Shown here: positions 12,355 to 23,353 of the stretch, piece after piece | Layout of the letters: each line of letters opens with the position of its first letter | Position numbering within the stretch: the first letter of the stretch is position 1 | Assembly (NCBI RefSeq): GCF_029867415.1 | Contig: NC_081183.1 | Coordinates: forward strand, 144,332,798-144,396,797 | Source of the DNA: Vicia villosa | Lineage: Eukaryota > Streptophyta > Magnoliopsida > Fabales > Fabaceae | DNA length: 64,000 nucleotides | Direction of reading: 5' to 3' | Made by a program: the position numbers and the translations under genes | Notes under the pieces: generated by a model | The model's input: the letters and a program-made list of their open reading frames with translations, nothing else | What the model was told of the DNA's origin: nothing | The model's database searches: none

Positions 12355-12693
12355 TCAACCACTAAAAACTCTATACCACACAAACAAAGGTAACTGACAA
12401 GTAACAAATATATGAGAAATGAACTCGGAGCCAAAGGCCACCTCAAACCCTCTAAGAATAGTCTTAACTCCACATCTAACTAAACCCAAATCTAATAAGC
12501 ATATAATGCAGAAAATTAGAAAATTCCAACTAACTGAACCATGCACTTTGTCAAAATCCACCTTAAGAATGAGACAAGCTCTCTTAGTTCTCTTGGCCAT
12601 GTCGACCACCTCAGTGACACCCATCACTCCCTCAACCAGCAACCTTCCCATAAGAAAAGCTGGTTGATTTAGGGATATAAACTTATCCATCAC
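12355..12693 (-). pseudogene. LINE reverse transcriptase fragment inside the CACTA
   Basis: A 112-aa minus-strand frame contains ISLNQPAFLMGRLLVEGVMG, KRACLILKVDFDKV and SVSWNFL, which are reverse transcriptase blocks 2-3 of a plant LINE (consensus QSAFLKGR.L.DGV, LKVDFEKAYDSVSW). Only about 100 codons are present and the palm Y/FADD motif is absent. It is a fragment from a LINE family different from the two other LINEs in the window. Confidence 0.75.
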
Positions 12694-12884
12694 TGTCTAA
12701 TGACCAACATTGTATCTATATTTTTATAACCTAAGTATAACGCAATCATCAATAAGCTTAGAAATTTAAAATTTGAAAGAATCTAGCATCAATTAATTAC
12801 ATAAAAGTGAATATATTTAAATATCTAAATGAGTCAAAGTGAAACAATGGCAATGTCTTTAAAACAAAATATAACAAGTGTATA

Positions 12885-13437
12885 GACACATATGAGAACT
12901 ATACCTTTGAATTCCTCCGAAGCTAATATCATTAACATTTGGTGCTTGACATTTTCATTTATGAATGAAGCACTCTTGATTGACATTGTGTCCAGTACCT
13001 TTGAATTCCTCAAAATATATTCAGCAAATTGAAGACTATATTCTGTGTATGTAAATTGTTTAATCAAACATGTTCTATGCTGTGTTGAAAGACATTCCGG
13101 AGTAGATGTTTGTTCCCTCCAATTATACACAATTTCGTCTCCATTCCCATTGTCCTGTGATTCACATACTTTTTATAAGATAAAATAGATAAACAAAAAA
13201 TGAAGTAAAAACAAAAAGAGATTGGTAGACAGTACAAAACCTCGATAATGGTAAGATTTTGAAGGTTGGGAAAATAATCTAGCCTTTCTAGCAACCACAC
13301 CCACTCCTCCATAAGATCTCTATGCTTAAGGATTACCTCCATGTATATTACATTGTAAAGAATAGGATAGCTGCAGCAATGTGAGTCCTGTTGTGATTCA
13401 CCAATGTTAGATATCAACCTTAATTTCTTTTATCATA
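12885..13437 (-). pseudogene. Captured F-box/FBD-LRR gene fragment, two exons
   Basis: Minus strand. The first exon piece (13241 to about 13437) reads HRDLMEEWVWLLERL and FPNLQNLTIIE, the end of an LRR/FBD-type F-box protein. It ends at a consensus donor (GAG|GTTTTG). An 86-bp intron (13155-13240) ends CACAG. The second exon begins at 13154 in phase and gives NWREQTSTPECLS, then YILRNSKVLDTMSIKSASF, the FBD-domain signature (W..P..VPECL ... YIL.NA..L). The N-terminal F-box and most LRRs are missing. In Arabidopsis this family acts as SCF ubiquitin ligase substrate adaptors; this copy is a captured fragment. Confidence 0.75.
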
Positions 13438-14034
13438 GAAAAACATAATAAATGAAGAAATCTAGGAAGCATCGACACTGACACGGCAACATAAACTTAA
13501 TAGCGTAATCTCAAGTGTCAGTAAAGATGTCTGTGCTAAGTAAAAAGAAATAATCTCTAATGACACCAACAATGTTCTTACTAGTTCTCCACTCAAAACC
13601 TGGCCGTTTGGCCAATGAATCAAATTCCTAGTGTCAGGATTAAGTATATTGAGCCGTTAATATCAACTAAATCAAATTCCTCTCTCACCGCTAACTTCGC
13701 CACAAAAGCTGAAACAAGAGAAACAATATTTCAATTTTCAACAAATAAAAAAAATCCAAGAAATGAAAATGTTGAGAGCGGAAGAAGAAGACTGGCGAAT
13801 TCGGTTGGGACATTTCATCGAACATCTTGCGAGCGAGGACAAATTCGGCATTTTTCTTCCAAAAGCTAAACTAAACATTCAGATTTAAAACATAATCAAT
13901 AGAAAAACTTGCAACTATTCTCAATTTCAAAACCTCATGTATCAGTATATTTCAACTACAACCAACTCCATTCAACAGAAAATCCCAAACGTTATTCGAA
14001 ATTACGAAAAGAGAAGCAACGGTAGAAAACTAAC

Positions 14035-14342
14035 CTTCCCAAGACAGTAGCAAGAGTTTGAAGGTAAGTGCCAATGGTTGTAGTCACAACCGGGAAGCAT
14101 AATCGTTTCCTTCTGCTCATTGCTTCCGCTTTTGTTGGAAGAGGAATCTTCCTTGGCCGCCGGCGGATAGGATTCCGGGTACGGATTTTGGTACGGATGG
14201 AGAGGTTGTTGAAATTGAGAGATGAGGTTTTGGGGTGGTTAGGTGGGGTTAGGGTTTTGGAGGAGATGGTGAAGGAAGAGAGTGTTGCCATTGGAAATGG
14301 GTTACCGAATTTGAGAGAAGAATGAAATTGTGACAATGCCAT
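14035..14342 (-). pseudogene. MORF9: Captured first exon of a MORF9-like RNA editing factor
   Basis: Minus strand. From Met at 14291 the frame reads [20 protein letters not shown], rich in Ser/Thr and hydroxylated residues like a plastid transit peptide. A shifted frame then reads [14 protein letters not shown], and the original frame resumes as [12 protein letters not shown], ending at a splice donor (GGGAAG|GTTAG) at 14031-14035. These blocks are hallmarks of multiple organellar RNA editing factors, closest from memory to MORF9. About 20 codons that normally separate the two blocks are missing, and frameshifts flank them. MORF proteins bind PPR editing factors in plastids and mitochondria; this copy cannot encode one. 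Confidence 0.75.
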
Positions 14343-15097
14343 TGAAAATAACGATAAGGCTCAACGTTCAACTAGTTTGTGGAGATGAAGAGTGAACAAT
14401 TGATGTATCTTATTATAAGATGTAACAATTGAAATTTTTTTATACTTACCCCACATATCTATTAATCTCTAAAATAAATATATATCAAAATCAAAATTTG
14501 TATACCATTTATTTTGTTAAAAACTAAGATTAAAATTAAAAATTAATTAAAATAAATTATAAAATAATTAATAACATAGATAAAATAAGGATTAAAAATT
14601 AAAATTAAACTAACCAAAAAATACCATAAAAATAAATACTAAAATAGAAGAAATATATTATTATAATACAAATTGAAGAATTATATTAATTTTAAAAAAT
14701 TACTATTATTTTTAGAAAATATTTAAATCAATTTTCTCATATATATAGTTGGCAGGATATATAGTTTTCATTGGTTGACAGTGTAAAAGTAATTGACAGT
14801 GTCAACCATGTTTGGGTTATTGAGATAATTTTTTTTTAAAATTGATTATTATAAAAAAATATTTGATACCCATTCTCAAAATTTTTAATACCTTTTATTA
14901 ATTTTATTTTTAAAATTTTTTATACCTTTTATTTTGTCAAAAATTAAGGTAAAAAATTTAAAAATAACACAATTCACATTAAAACATTAATTAATATAAT
15001 AATATTAAATAATTAACCATTAAATATAATGATTCATTTTTAAAAAAATTAGACAAAATTACTATTATTTTAAGAAAATAGTTAATTTTGCAGCAAA

Positions 15098-15365
15098 ATC
15101 CGCAGGAAAGTTTCCTGCGGAATTACCTGCGGATTGTGTATAATAGTTTGGTTTTTATACAATAGATATTCGCAGCAAAATTCGCAGGAAACATTCCTGT
15201 GGATTTACCTGCGGATTTTGCATTATAGTTTCATTTTCTGTTTGAAATATATGAACCGCAGAAAAATCCGCAGGTATTCCTGTGGAAATTTCTGCCAATT
15301 CTAGATTCACAGAAAAAATTTAGTTTGTTTAAGAAAGTCCCAGGAAATTCCGCAGGTAAACCTGT
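15098..15365. repeat. CACTA right subterminal repeats
   Basis: Seven or more CCGCAGGAAA/CCTGCGGATT units in both orientations, for example near 15100, 15115, 15126, 15182, 15211, 15267 and 15351. They are the same unit as at the left end. Confidence 0.85.
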
Positions 15366-15418
15366 GAAAATTTTCCACAACAAATACGTAAGTAATACGT
15401 GTATTTCTAGTAGTGTGA

Positions 15419-16744
15419 AGTTCTAAGAGAAAGGGTGTTATCTCATGGTTTTTTCCTTTCATCTATGATTTCTACTGGTTGATACAATGTCACTGCATCC
15501 TATCACTTTTTGATGTAATAGAAGAAAAGAAACATTGCCTAGATGATGATTAAAGGCTAGGACTTCTCTAGTGGGGGTGATAAAGAATCCTTAAATTCAA
15601 ATGAATATCAAAACCTTGGCCCAAATAACTCTCCATTATTGATTAATTAATTAATTACTATTAATTTATGTGTTCTTGATACACATAAAAGTTATCAACA
15701 TGAAGAAGAACAATCCAAGAAAGCTATGCCTTTCCTGAATATTAATCCTCATTCCAAATTTCCAATTCAAAAGCATCCACTCCCCAAAAAGGACATCGCA
15801 AACCGACTTATCTTGAATTTGACAAAGAATCAATACCAAAAACAATCAATCAACTTGTTTTTAATGACTAATATACCCTTCATACTTGGTCCAAAAAACA
15901 ATTATTGAGAGGCTTATCTCTTCTCTGTCATAGCCGTCCATGAGAAATTTTGGACACAATAATCAAAATAAATTAAATGGTATTAACAAAATGTCATATT
16001 CCATATCTAATTTGAAGGGAAACTATAATGTATGCAAAAGTATGTTATGTATAGAAAAGTTTATAATTAAAAATATTTATTCATTATAAGATAAAATAGT
16101 ATTATGAAAATTGGTTTAATTAATAAAATTGACTCATACCCTTTAAATTTATGAATTTAACTTTTTTCTATTTATTTATTATAAGATAAAATAGTATTAC
16201 AAAATGTTTAAGACTAAATTAATCCACAAGTAAGAGTGGCATCATTTAAATCTGTTTTGCAAAAGTCTGTAAGAAAAATTGGATGGACAGAGTTAAGGGT
16301 GTGAACCTAAATCTCTGCTCCGTCCTGCAAAAAAGTGAGGGTGGGACGGACTAAGCCTGGTGGCACTATATTTTTTAAGCTTAAAAAAACAAAAATTTAT
16401 GCTAATATTCATGTCCGCAAAAGTCCGCATAAAAAACGGGACAAGATGGGACAGTCACGTTAATGGGTGAAGGCCTAAAATCTTGGCTCGCCCTTCACTA
16501 AAGTGCAAAACGGAGATGTCCAAAAATCAGACCCGTTTTACTAGCCACATCCACCGATTAAGAGATAAAAGACTACTATGTACAACTATACAAATTTAAT
16601 ATTTATTCATATTATTATTAGATAATCTTTAATTAAAATATAAAAAAAAAAACAGATTTAATCACATATTAATGAAAGGGTAGTTTAGGAAAATATAAAT
16701 GTCTTTTGGAAAATAAGTTGCATATGGACCAAGTAAACTTTGAA
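15419..16744. other. Intergenic DNA, no gene supported
   Basis: AT-rich. A 60-aa open frame at 15726-15908 has no recognisable motif. The block 16240-16560 is GC-richer (AGTCCG, GGGACGGAC, AGACCCGTTTTACTAGCCAC) and looks like part of a dispersed repeat, but I could not find matching ends or a TSD. Confidence 0.5.
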
Positions 16745-16747
16745 AAG

Positions 16748-16796
16748 CCAATAAGAACATTAATTCAAACTTAGAATCTCTTCACATATATTATAC
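16748..16796 (+). promoter_or_regulatory. Core promoter of the small membrane-protein gene
   Basis: A CCAAT box (16748-16752) lies about 35 bp upstream of a TATA-like element TATATTATA (16787-16795). A CT-rich leader (TTCTCTTCATCTCTTCACC, from about 16822) follows and runs to the start codon at 16893. Spacing and composition fit a plant RNA polymerase II promoter. Confidence 0.55.
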
Positions 16797-16892
16797 TTAC
16801 CAACACTAAGAAATCACAAAATTCTCTTCATCTCTTCACCTTTTCATATTCTTCCTCCTCCTCTTTGTTGTAAAAGTACAATTCAAGAAACC

Positions 16893-17180
16893 ATGGATGT
16901 ATCAGAAAAGCTTCTAAAATACAGATACCCTATAACAATAGCAATAATAATTTCAATATTATTTTCCTTGGTGATATATGCAGCTCCACATTTTGTAAGC
17001 ATTCTGGCTTATTTTTGGCCTTTATTTGCTTCCACTACTGTCTTCTTGATAGCAATAATTGCCTTTGGAGGTGTTTCAAAATTCCCAAGTGAAACTAATG
17101 ATGAAAAAGCTGGTGAAGGACTCTTGGATTATGTAGCAGGAAAGCCAGAACATAGTCAAGAGGCTCAGTATAGTTTCTAA
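16893..17180 (+). CDS. Small two-pass membrane protein, 95 aa
   Basis: A single-exon gene with a good plant start context (AAACCATGGAT). The protein has a short charged N-terminus (MDVSEKLLKYRY), a hydrophobic segment at residues 13-31, then residues 34-58 including SILAYFWPLFASTTVFLIA, and a hydrophilic acidic tail of about 35 residues ending QYSF. A likely topology is two membrane helices with both ends on the same side. There is no cleavable signal peptide by eye. It has a clear promoter upstream and an AT-rich 3' flank to about 17370. It is intact, unlike nearly everything around it. I recognise a general resemblance to small uncharacterised plant transmembrane proteins but no function. 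Confidence 0.8.
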   Translation: MDVSEKLLKYRYPITIAIIISILFSLVIYAAPHFVSILAYFWPLFASTTVFLIAIIAFGGVSKFPSETNDEKAGEGLLDYVAGKPEHSQEAQYSF

Positions 17181-18829
17181 GTCAATCAAGAGTGTTCATG
17201 TTTCATGGTTATTTCAGATGGGTCAATTAGAACTGTTAAGAAGCCTTTCAAGTTCATTGTCTATGTTCAATGATGTCATGTATTTCTGCTCTAGAAGATA
17301 ATTGTATCAGATATCAATCTATAATGTATATAATGATTGTCACTACAATAATGTAGTTTTTAAATGCATGATCTCATTGTTTTAGTTTTAATGTCATTTT
17401 CCTATATGCCCAAAACTTTTTTTCCTTTTGAGAAAACATATATAAAAGATAGCATCTCAAATCACTTCTACCTTAACTATAGGTATAAATTCATCTCTAT
17501 GTATGTAGAGTGTTGGATTGGTATATTTGCAAAGGACTCATAAGAAGCGGTGTAAGGGTTTTCTAAGAATAGACTATACAATATGTCGCCCACCGAGCTT
17601 CCCACTCTCTATTTGTGAAAACACGCGCCCATTATTTAGCGATATCGCCTATTTCTTGAATTTCTTGCCAGTCATGAAAAGTGACGTGTTCCTATCTATA
17701 ACGGTATGAGAGCAGGAGTTAAGATGGGGAATGTTATCCATAAAATTATGGGAAATAACTACCTTTTTTCCACACTTATGAAAGTGGAAAGTACGGATAT
17801 TATCTTCTTGGATCCTAAGACTCAAGTCTAAAAGTCTCTTATAAATATTCCAATCTTAAGGTTGAGAAGAACATTCAATTCTCTCGGAAAACACCGTAGA
17901 CAAAATTTCCCACCTTCATTCCTCTAACATCACAACAATTCTAAAAACCTCGGACAACCCCCGAGTATAAGTGTTAAATTTTTTGAGAGAGAAGTTTATT
18001 GTCTATTGTAATCCTCTTTATTTTGAATGATTAGTCTCTACAATTACAATTGCGCGTAGAAGATACTCAATTTATAAATAAATAAATAAAAACTTATGGG
18101 GTGACTTAGAATATCCTCTTTCTTGAGATTGTTTGCTTTCTTTTTATCTTGATTATGAGAACAAAATAAGAGGACAGTTATTAAAATCAGCATTCCTAAA
18201 ATATATACATATTAAATTGGTAGGTGAAGCAACTATATGACATAACTAGTGGTTGCTATTTTGTGTAGTTCATGTGCTACATGTGTCTGCTTCCCTTTAT
18301 TCTTACTACCTTTAATGGCTGAATTGATGGTTGCCTGATTCATTCATCGCCCACATGCATTTTAGATAATATGTCTTCAGCAATCACCATGAAAGAGTGA
18401 TATAGAACATTAGAGGGATACATGTTTGATTTACCTATAGAGTATACAAAGTAATTTTTTATTTGCTTTCTTCTAGTCACACTCATAAGTTCAATTTTTG
18501 GCATAGACATGTTTTCAATCCCACAGTTTTAAATTTCTTTGTTTAGGCTTAAACTATAATGGGTCGATCTTCCTTAATTAATGCTACCCCAAAAATATCT
18601 CTCGATATGCCTAATTGTATGCCTAGTCCTGTTTTTCATCTTTATTTATAAATCACTTTGACTGTATTTGGTTTCACATTGAGGCCATTTAATATTGATT
18701 AATTTTGATAGGTTAGGTTGATCTTTAGTATAATTGATATTTTTAAAATTAATTTTAACTTGAAGTTGTGATTTTTAACTTTTAAATTTAAATGTGATTT
18801 TTATATTTGAATCAGACATTCAGACCCAT
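17181..18829. other. Intergenic, possible decayed LTR relics
   Basis: No gene. A TGTTGGATTGG start near 17511 and a GGTATGAGAGCAGG stretch near 17704, similar to the initiator-tRNA primer site TGGTATCAGAGC, hint at a decayed copia-type LTR. A TATAAATATTCC element near 17840 and a leader-like CT-rich stretch follow. No TSD or second LTR could be found. Confidence 0.35.
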
Positions 18830-19200
18830 ACAACATCACCAAACGATCCACACACTTACAATCACATGAGAAGCTCGATAGACCTCAACTAAGGTTAGGG
18901 CACAAGTTTGACATGTAGACGATGTCACCATATCTTGAGATAATCTCAAAGGTGAGTCACCCACCACGCTCCCAAACGAAGTGGAGTCGTACTAGTCATC
19001 ATCGGGAAAATAACCTCACACTTTCTCATGTATTCCTAGGTCATAAAGGGCTATATATACTTGCCTCAAAGGGTTAGACTAGGAGATCATATTATTTACA
19101 AATCACCTAAGTAAGACCTCTTCTTTGGCTTATCACAAGTAGTGTATGTATTGTTGTAATTAGGATAAGTACAATTGGCGTCCACTGTGGGGGTATGTTA
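18830..19200 (+). mobile_element. Old Ty3/gypsy-like LTR end with primer binding site
   Basis: A TATATATA box (about 19050) lies upstream of an LTR-like end TAAGTACA (to 19173), followed directly by ATTGGCGTCCACTGTGGGGG (19174-19193). That string closely resembles the TTGGCGCCCACCGTGGGGC primer sites of Tat-lineage Ty3/gypsy elements. No gag or pol is readable downstream, where a tandem duplication and a solo LTR follow. The 5' boundary is not certain. Confidence 0.5.
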
Positions 19201-19420
19201 AAACATTTCAGGGCCACACATTTTCATGATATTTGTTGAACTAGCCATCATTTCATAATGATGGCCACATACATTACATTCAGTGTTAGCGATTGGGAAG
19301 GTTTTGCGAAGATGTAGGTCTTTATGGATGAACTACACTAGCAGAACCAAAACCTACAAGTTGATGTCTACACTATTCGACAATAACAGTGACATGTCAG
19401 CATATTTCAAGAGGGAATAT

Positions 19421-19560
19421 AAGTCGAAGACCTTTAACTCCTCTTTGTCAAAATCAAGAATGCCCCAATCTCATATAATTTCATGTTACCTCATATAAGT
19501 CGAAGACCCTTAACCCCTCTTTGTCAAAATCAAGAATTCCCCAATCTCATATAATTTCAT
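19421..19560 (+). repeat. 76-bp tandem duplication
   Basis: AAGTCGAAGACC...CAATCTCATATAATTTCAT occurs at 19421-19487 and again at 19497-19560 with a few substitutions. The second copy is interrupted at its end by the solo LTR and resumes at 20524 (TTCATATTACCT). Confidence 0.85.
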
Positions 19561-20523
19561 TGATGGTTCTTTAATGGTTGGCATGCATTTTGCTAAAACA
19601 TATTGAGGAAGATCATGTTAAAAGAGATGCAAGATGACTTAACTCTCAGACTTCAACATGTCGAAGAAGATGTCATGACATTCTGGCATGACATCCTGCC
19701 TGCAAAAGCTGATTTGGAAAGTGGACCAGGCGGTTTTAATTGCTACAAGAATCTCATGTTTCAGCTCAGAATATTCGAAGAAATCAATTAATTGATATTT
19801 TTACCAAGATTGATTCAATCAGGAGATTTCCACACTTTCTATTATTGGAGATAATATAGGAAAAATTGGATTGAAGACCTATTTTCTTGGAGATCAAGTA
19901 GCCGATTTTTGGCAGCCTCACTGCTGCACTTTGAAGCCCAGCCCAGTCGAAGATATATCTATAAATAGAAGGGTTGTAACCTAGTTTTAGGTGGAACTGA
20001 TATTATATGTTTTAGAGTTTTAGGAATCCTTATTTTTCTGTGTGTTCCATATGTGTACATTCACAAACTTGTAGGTGTTAAATGTTGTTGTGATCTCCGA
20101 ACCTTTTAAGCAAGGAGAGTATTTCATCCTCGTAAGCTTTTAAGCATCAAGGAGTGTTTGTCTTGGAAGAGTATCTTCTAGTTGTTTTCTTTGTTCTTAT
20201 TTTTGTCACAGGGATTGTGATTGAAGAGCTTTGAGGAGGGCCTCATACCTAGGTGAGTCTTAAGTAGAAGTCATAGGAATGGTAATGATTAAGTGAGAAG
20301 TGTAAACTGGGATTGTTTAGTTTCGAATTGATACTATCGTATATTGATTTCATCTTGGCTTGGTAGCCCCAAGAGTAGGAAGGATTGTTTCGAACTGGAT
20401 AAACATATCGCTGTGTTATTTACTTTCTGCACTATTACTACTGCTGCTATCATACTTGTTCATAACTCAGATATCGTGTCGTGACATCTCATTCGACATC
20501 ACATATCTGATACCAGAATTTCA
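19561..20523 (+). mobile_element. Solo LTR, Ty1/copia-like, 963 bp
   Basis: It begins TGATGGTTCT and ends CAGAATTTCA, with a perfect 5-bp TSD TTCAT (19556-19560 and 20524-20528). Inside are a GATGTCATGACATTC motif and an ATAAATAGAAGGGTTG promoter-like block (about 19970). Short open frames here are not genes. It belongs to the same family as the minus-strand solo LTR at 6417-7353, judged by shared internal blocks and termini. Confidence 0.88.
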
Positions 20524-20847
20524 TTCATATTACCTACTAGTAACATTTTATGGGAAGAGAGACTCTCGGGAGGATGTCACTACCTTTAACATTAAATTGT
20601 AGTCGCTTAAATGCAAGTTCTTCTTTAGAAATTTGAAAAGGACATCTTTACGTTGGTATATGAATCTTTCCAGATTATTGTAACTATCTATTAAGACCTA
20701 TCCTATAAATTGATCCCTCAGTTCTAAGCCAACAAACACTTGTAGTCATTCATAACAACAACACAATTCTCTCATTATTCAACATATATATTTAGAAAAT
20801 TTCTTTGCCAACCTCCCTACCTTCTAGTCTACCTCTGGTGAAAACCC

Positions 20848-22065
20848 TGAAGGATAGAAAAACACTTAGAAAGGGGGGGTTTGAATAAGTGTAGCTTTAA
20901 AAACTTGACAGATAAAAATAAATTTCACAGTTATTTTTATCCTGGTTCGTTGTTAACTAAACTACTCCAGTCCACCCCCGCAGAGATGATTTACCTCAAC
21001 TGAGGATTTAATCCACTAATCGCACGGATTACAATGGTTCTCCACTTAGTCAGCAACTAAGTCTTCCAGAGTCTACTGATCACACACTGATCACTCCAGG
21101 AACAACTGCTTAGATACCCTCTAAGACTTTTCTAGAGTCTACTGATCCACACGATCACTCTAGTTACAATCTGCTTAGTTCACTCCTAAGACTTCCTAGA
21201 GTATTCTGATCCAACCGATCACTCTAGTTCCTTACAACTTAATGTAATCAATCTAAGAGTATTACAAATGCTTCTTAAAAGCGATAATCACAACTGTGAT
21301 ATTTCTCTTAATCGTTTAAGCTTAATCTCACTAAAATATTACAACAGCAATGTAGTGAGCTTTGATGAAGATGAAGATTCTGAGTTTAGATTTGAACAGC
21401 GTTTCAGCAAGTTTGATATGAGTTGTTTTGGTGCAGAATCGTTTAGGATCATTAACCTTGCTTCTCATCAGAACTTCATATTTATAGGCGTTGGAGAAGA
21501 CGACCGTTGAGTGCATTTAATGCTTTGCGTGTTCCGTACAGCATCGCATTTAATGTTATACGCTTTTGTCAACTACCTCGAGCCTTGTTCACGCTGTGTC
21601 TACTGACGTAGCCTTTAGTAGCTTTTAACGTTCCTTTTGTCAGTCAGCGTAGCTTGCCACTTGTACTTTCTTCTGATCTGATGTTTGTGAATACAACGTT
21701 TGAATATCATCAGAGTCAAACAGCTTGGTGCATAGCATCTTCTGATCTTCTGACCTTGAAGTGCTTCTGAGCGTGATACCATCAGAACTTCAGTGCTTCT
21801 GTTCTCTTGTTCTTCTGATGCTTCCATAGACCCATGTTCTGATTCTGCTTCGACCATCTTCTGATGTCTTGCCAGACCATGTTCTGATGTTGCATGCTGA
21901 ACCCTTTGAGACAAAGCTTCTGAGCGCTGAACTATGCGTACTCTTTATATATTTCCTGAAAGGGAAATTGCATTGGATTAGAGTACCATATTATCTTAAG
22001 CAAAATTCATATTATTGTTATCATCAAAACTAAGATAATTGATCAGAACAAATCTTGTTCTAACA
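20848..22065 (-). repeat. 3' LTR of the SIRE-like element
   Basis: 1218 bp. The plus strand begins TGAAGGATAG and ends GTTCTAACA; on the minus strand the LTR therefore starts TGTTAGAACAAGATTTG, the start I associate with legume SIRE/Maximus-type LTRs. It is identical to the other LTR except at 21501 and 21937. Confidence 0.95.
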
Positions 22066-22240
22066 ATCTCCCCCTTTTTGATGATGACAAAAACATATAT
22101 AAATGATATGAATTTGCGATCAGAAAGAACAGACGGCAAAAGACAAATTACACAGCTATAGCATAAGCATATGAATATGTCTCCCCCTGAGATTAACAAT
22201 CTCCCCCTGAGATAAATAATCTCCCCCTGAAATAAATACT
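22066..22240 (-). promoter_or_regulatory. Polypurine tract and tandem copies of it
   Basis: On the minus strand AAAAAGGGGGAGAT sits directly against the 3' LTR, the normal plus-strand primer. Three more copies of the core (TCAGGGGGAGA or TTCAGGGGGAGAT) follow at about 22181, 22201 and 22221, one every 20 bp. Only the LTR-adjacent copy is expected to prime. Confidence 0.75.
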
Positions 22241-22314
22241 CGAAGAACTTTAATAAAAGACTTCCCTGATTATTTCGGTAGAGACGATCATATAAGCTTC
22301 TGTCTTTAGAGAAT

Positions 22315-22650
22315 TCATAGCTTCTGACTTCTGCTTCCATTGGACAGCTTCAGAACTAGAATTTCCTTAGATCCCTAGAACACTCACAGCTTCTGATTCC
22401 TGCTTCCATCTAGGACAGCTTCAGAACTTGAATTTCTTTGATCTTCTGAACATTCACAGCTTCTGATTTCTGCTTCCATTCAGGACAGCTTCAGAACTTG
22501 AATTTCTTTGATCTTCAGAACATTCACAGCTTCTGATTTCTGCTTCCATTTAGGACAGCTTCAGAACTTGAGTTTTCTGGATCTTTAGAACATTCGCAGC
22601 TTTGAATTTCTGCTTTCCTCGGATAGCTTCAGAGCTTGAATTTCTACCAA
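22315..22650 (-). repeat. 70-bp tandem repeat in the element's 3' region
   Basis: Five copies, starting at 22315, 22384, 22454, 22524 and 22594. The unit reads TCACAGCTTCTGATTTCTGC, then TTCCAT..AGGACAGCTTCA, then GAACTTGAATTTC. Spacing is 69-70 bp. The last copy is the most diverged. The array lies between the second ORF and the polypurine tract. Confidence 0.92.
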
Positions 22651-23353
22651 CATCACTTCATGCTAGATTTGTATCAGAACATTGTTGAATGTACCAGAGC
22701 ATCATCAGAGCATCTCTACATCCTGAAATGTTACAGAACAAACACTAAACGACAAAAGTCAGCATGAACGAGTCAGAACATAAAATGTATATTCTAACAC
22801 ATTATATGTATCAGAGCTATAACATTATATGTATCAGAGCCATATAGGCTAAAATAATGTATCAGAGCAAATAGAATTTTGTCAGATCAAAATAGACAAA
22901 ATATGGATCAAATTCTATTATCAGTGCTTCTGATTCATTCTTCTTTCTTGCTTCTTATCTCTGAAGCTTGACAGCACTCGGCTTGCTTCAGTTTCCATGG
23001 TTTTGCTTCTTGTGTTTGCTTTGAAGATTTTCTTCACTTCTTTATACCTGCAAAACACTTAAACCATATAGAACTTGCAGTTCTTGTTAGTGAATGTGTG
23101 GGAGCTTTACCCAGCAACTGATAGATTAATCAAATCATTTATCATTTATCTTCTCCCCCTTTTTGTCATAACATCAAAAAGCAATATTTCAAAAGATTCA
23201 GATGCATACAACGACAAATAAAAGGAAACACACGGAGAGAGAAGGTGATTTCATTGAAGGTTCAAACAGCAGGTACAGAAGTACATGAAGATAAGAGAGA
23301 TTAGATGCACAAAGACAGATGCAACGAGAAGAAAGAAACAACACAGACTCAAT

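Larger units (their letters stand above)
11074..15415. mobile_element. CACTA DNA transposon carrying gene fragments
   Basis: The left end reads CACTATTAGAAATACTGG and the right end, read inwards on the minus strand, CACTACTAGAAATACACG, so 14 of the first 15 bases match. The 3-bp TSD is TGA (11071-11073 and 15416-15418). Both subterminal regions are packed with CCGCAGGAAA/CCTGCGGATT repeats. At 4342 bp it is far shorter than autonomous CACTA elements, and I see no TnpD-type transposase, so it is non-autonomous. Its interior carries antisense pieces of several genes (separate entries), the pattern described for gene-capturing 'Pack-CACTA' elements. Confidence 0.92.

Noticed and set aside
16240..16560. 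MITE in the promoter-proximal spacer
   Set aside because: Composition differs from the surroundings, but inverted ends and a TSD could not be identified.
17511..18060. copia LTR with primer site
   Set aside because: The TG start and GGTATGAGAGC match are suggestive, but no second LTR, TSD or gag could be found.
21268..21510. 80-aa frame, repeated at 28945-29187
   Set aside because: It lies wholly inside both LTRs; duplication comes from the LTRs and there is no sign of a gene.
21615..21914. 99-aa frame, repeated at 29292-29591
   Set aside because: LTR sequence, same in both LTRs; rich in TTCTGATG-type simple motifs and without a domain.
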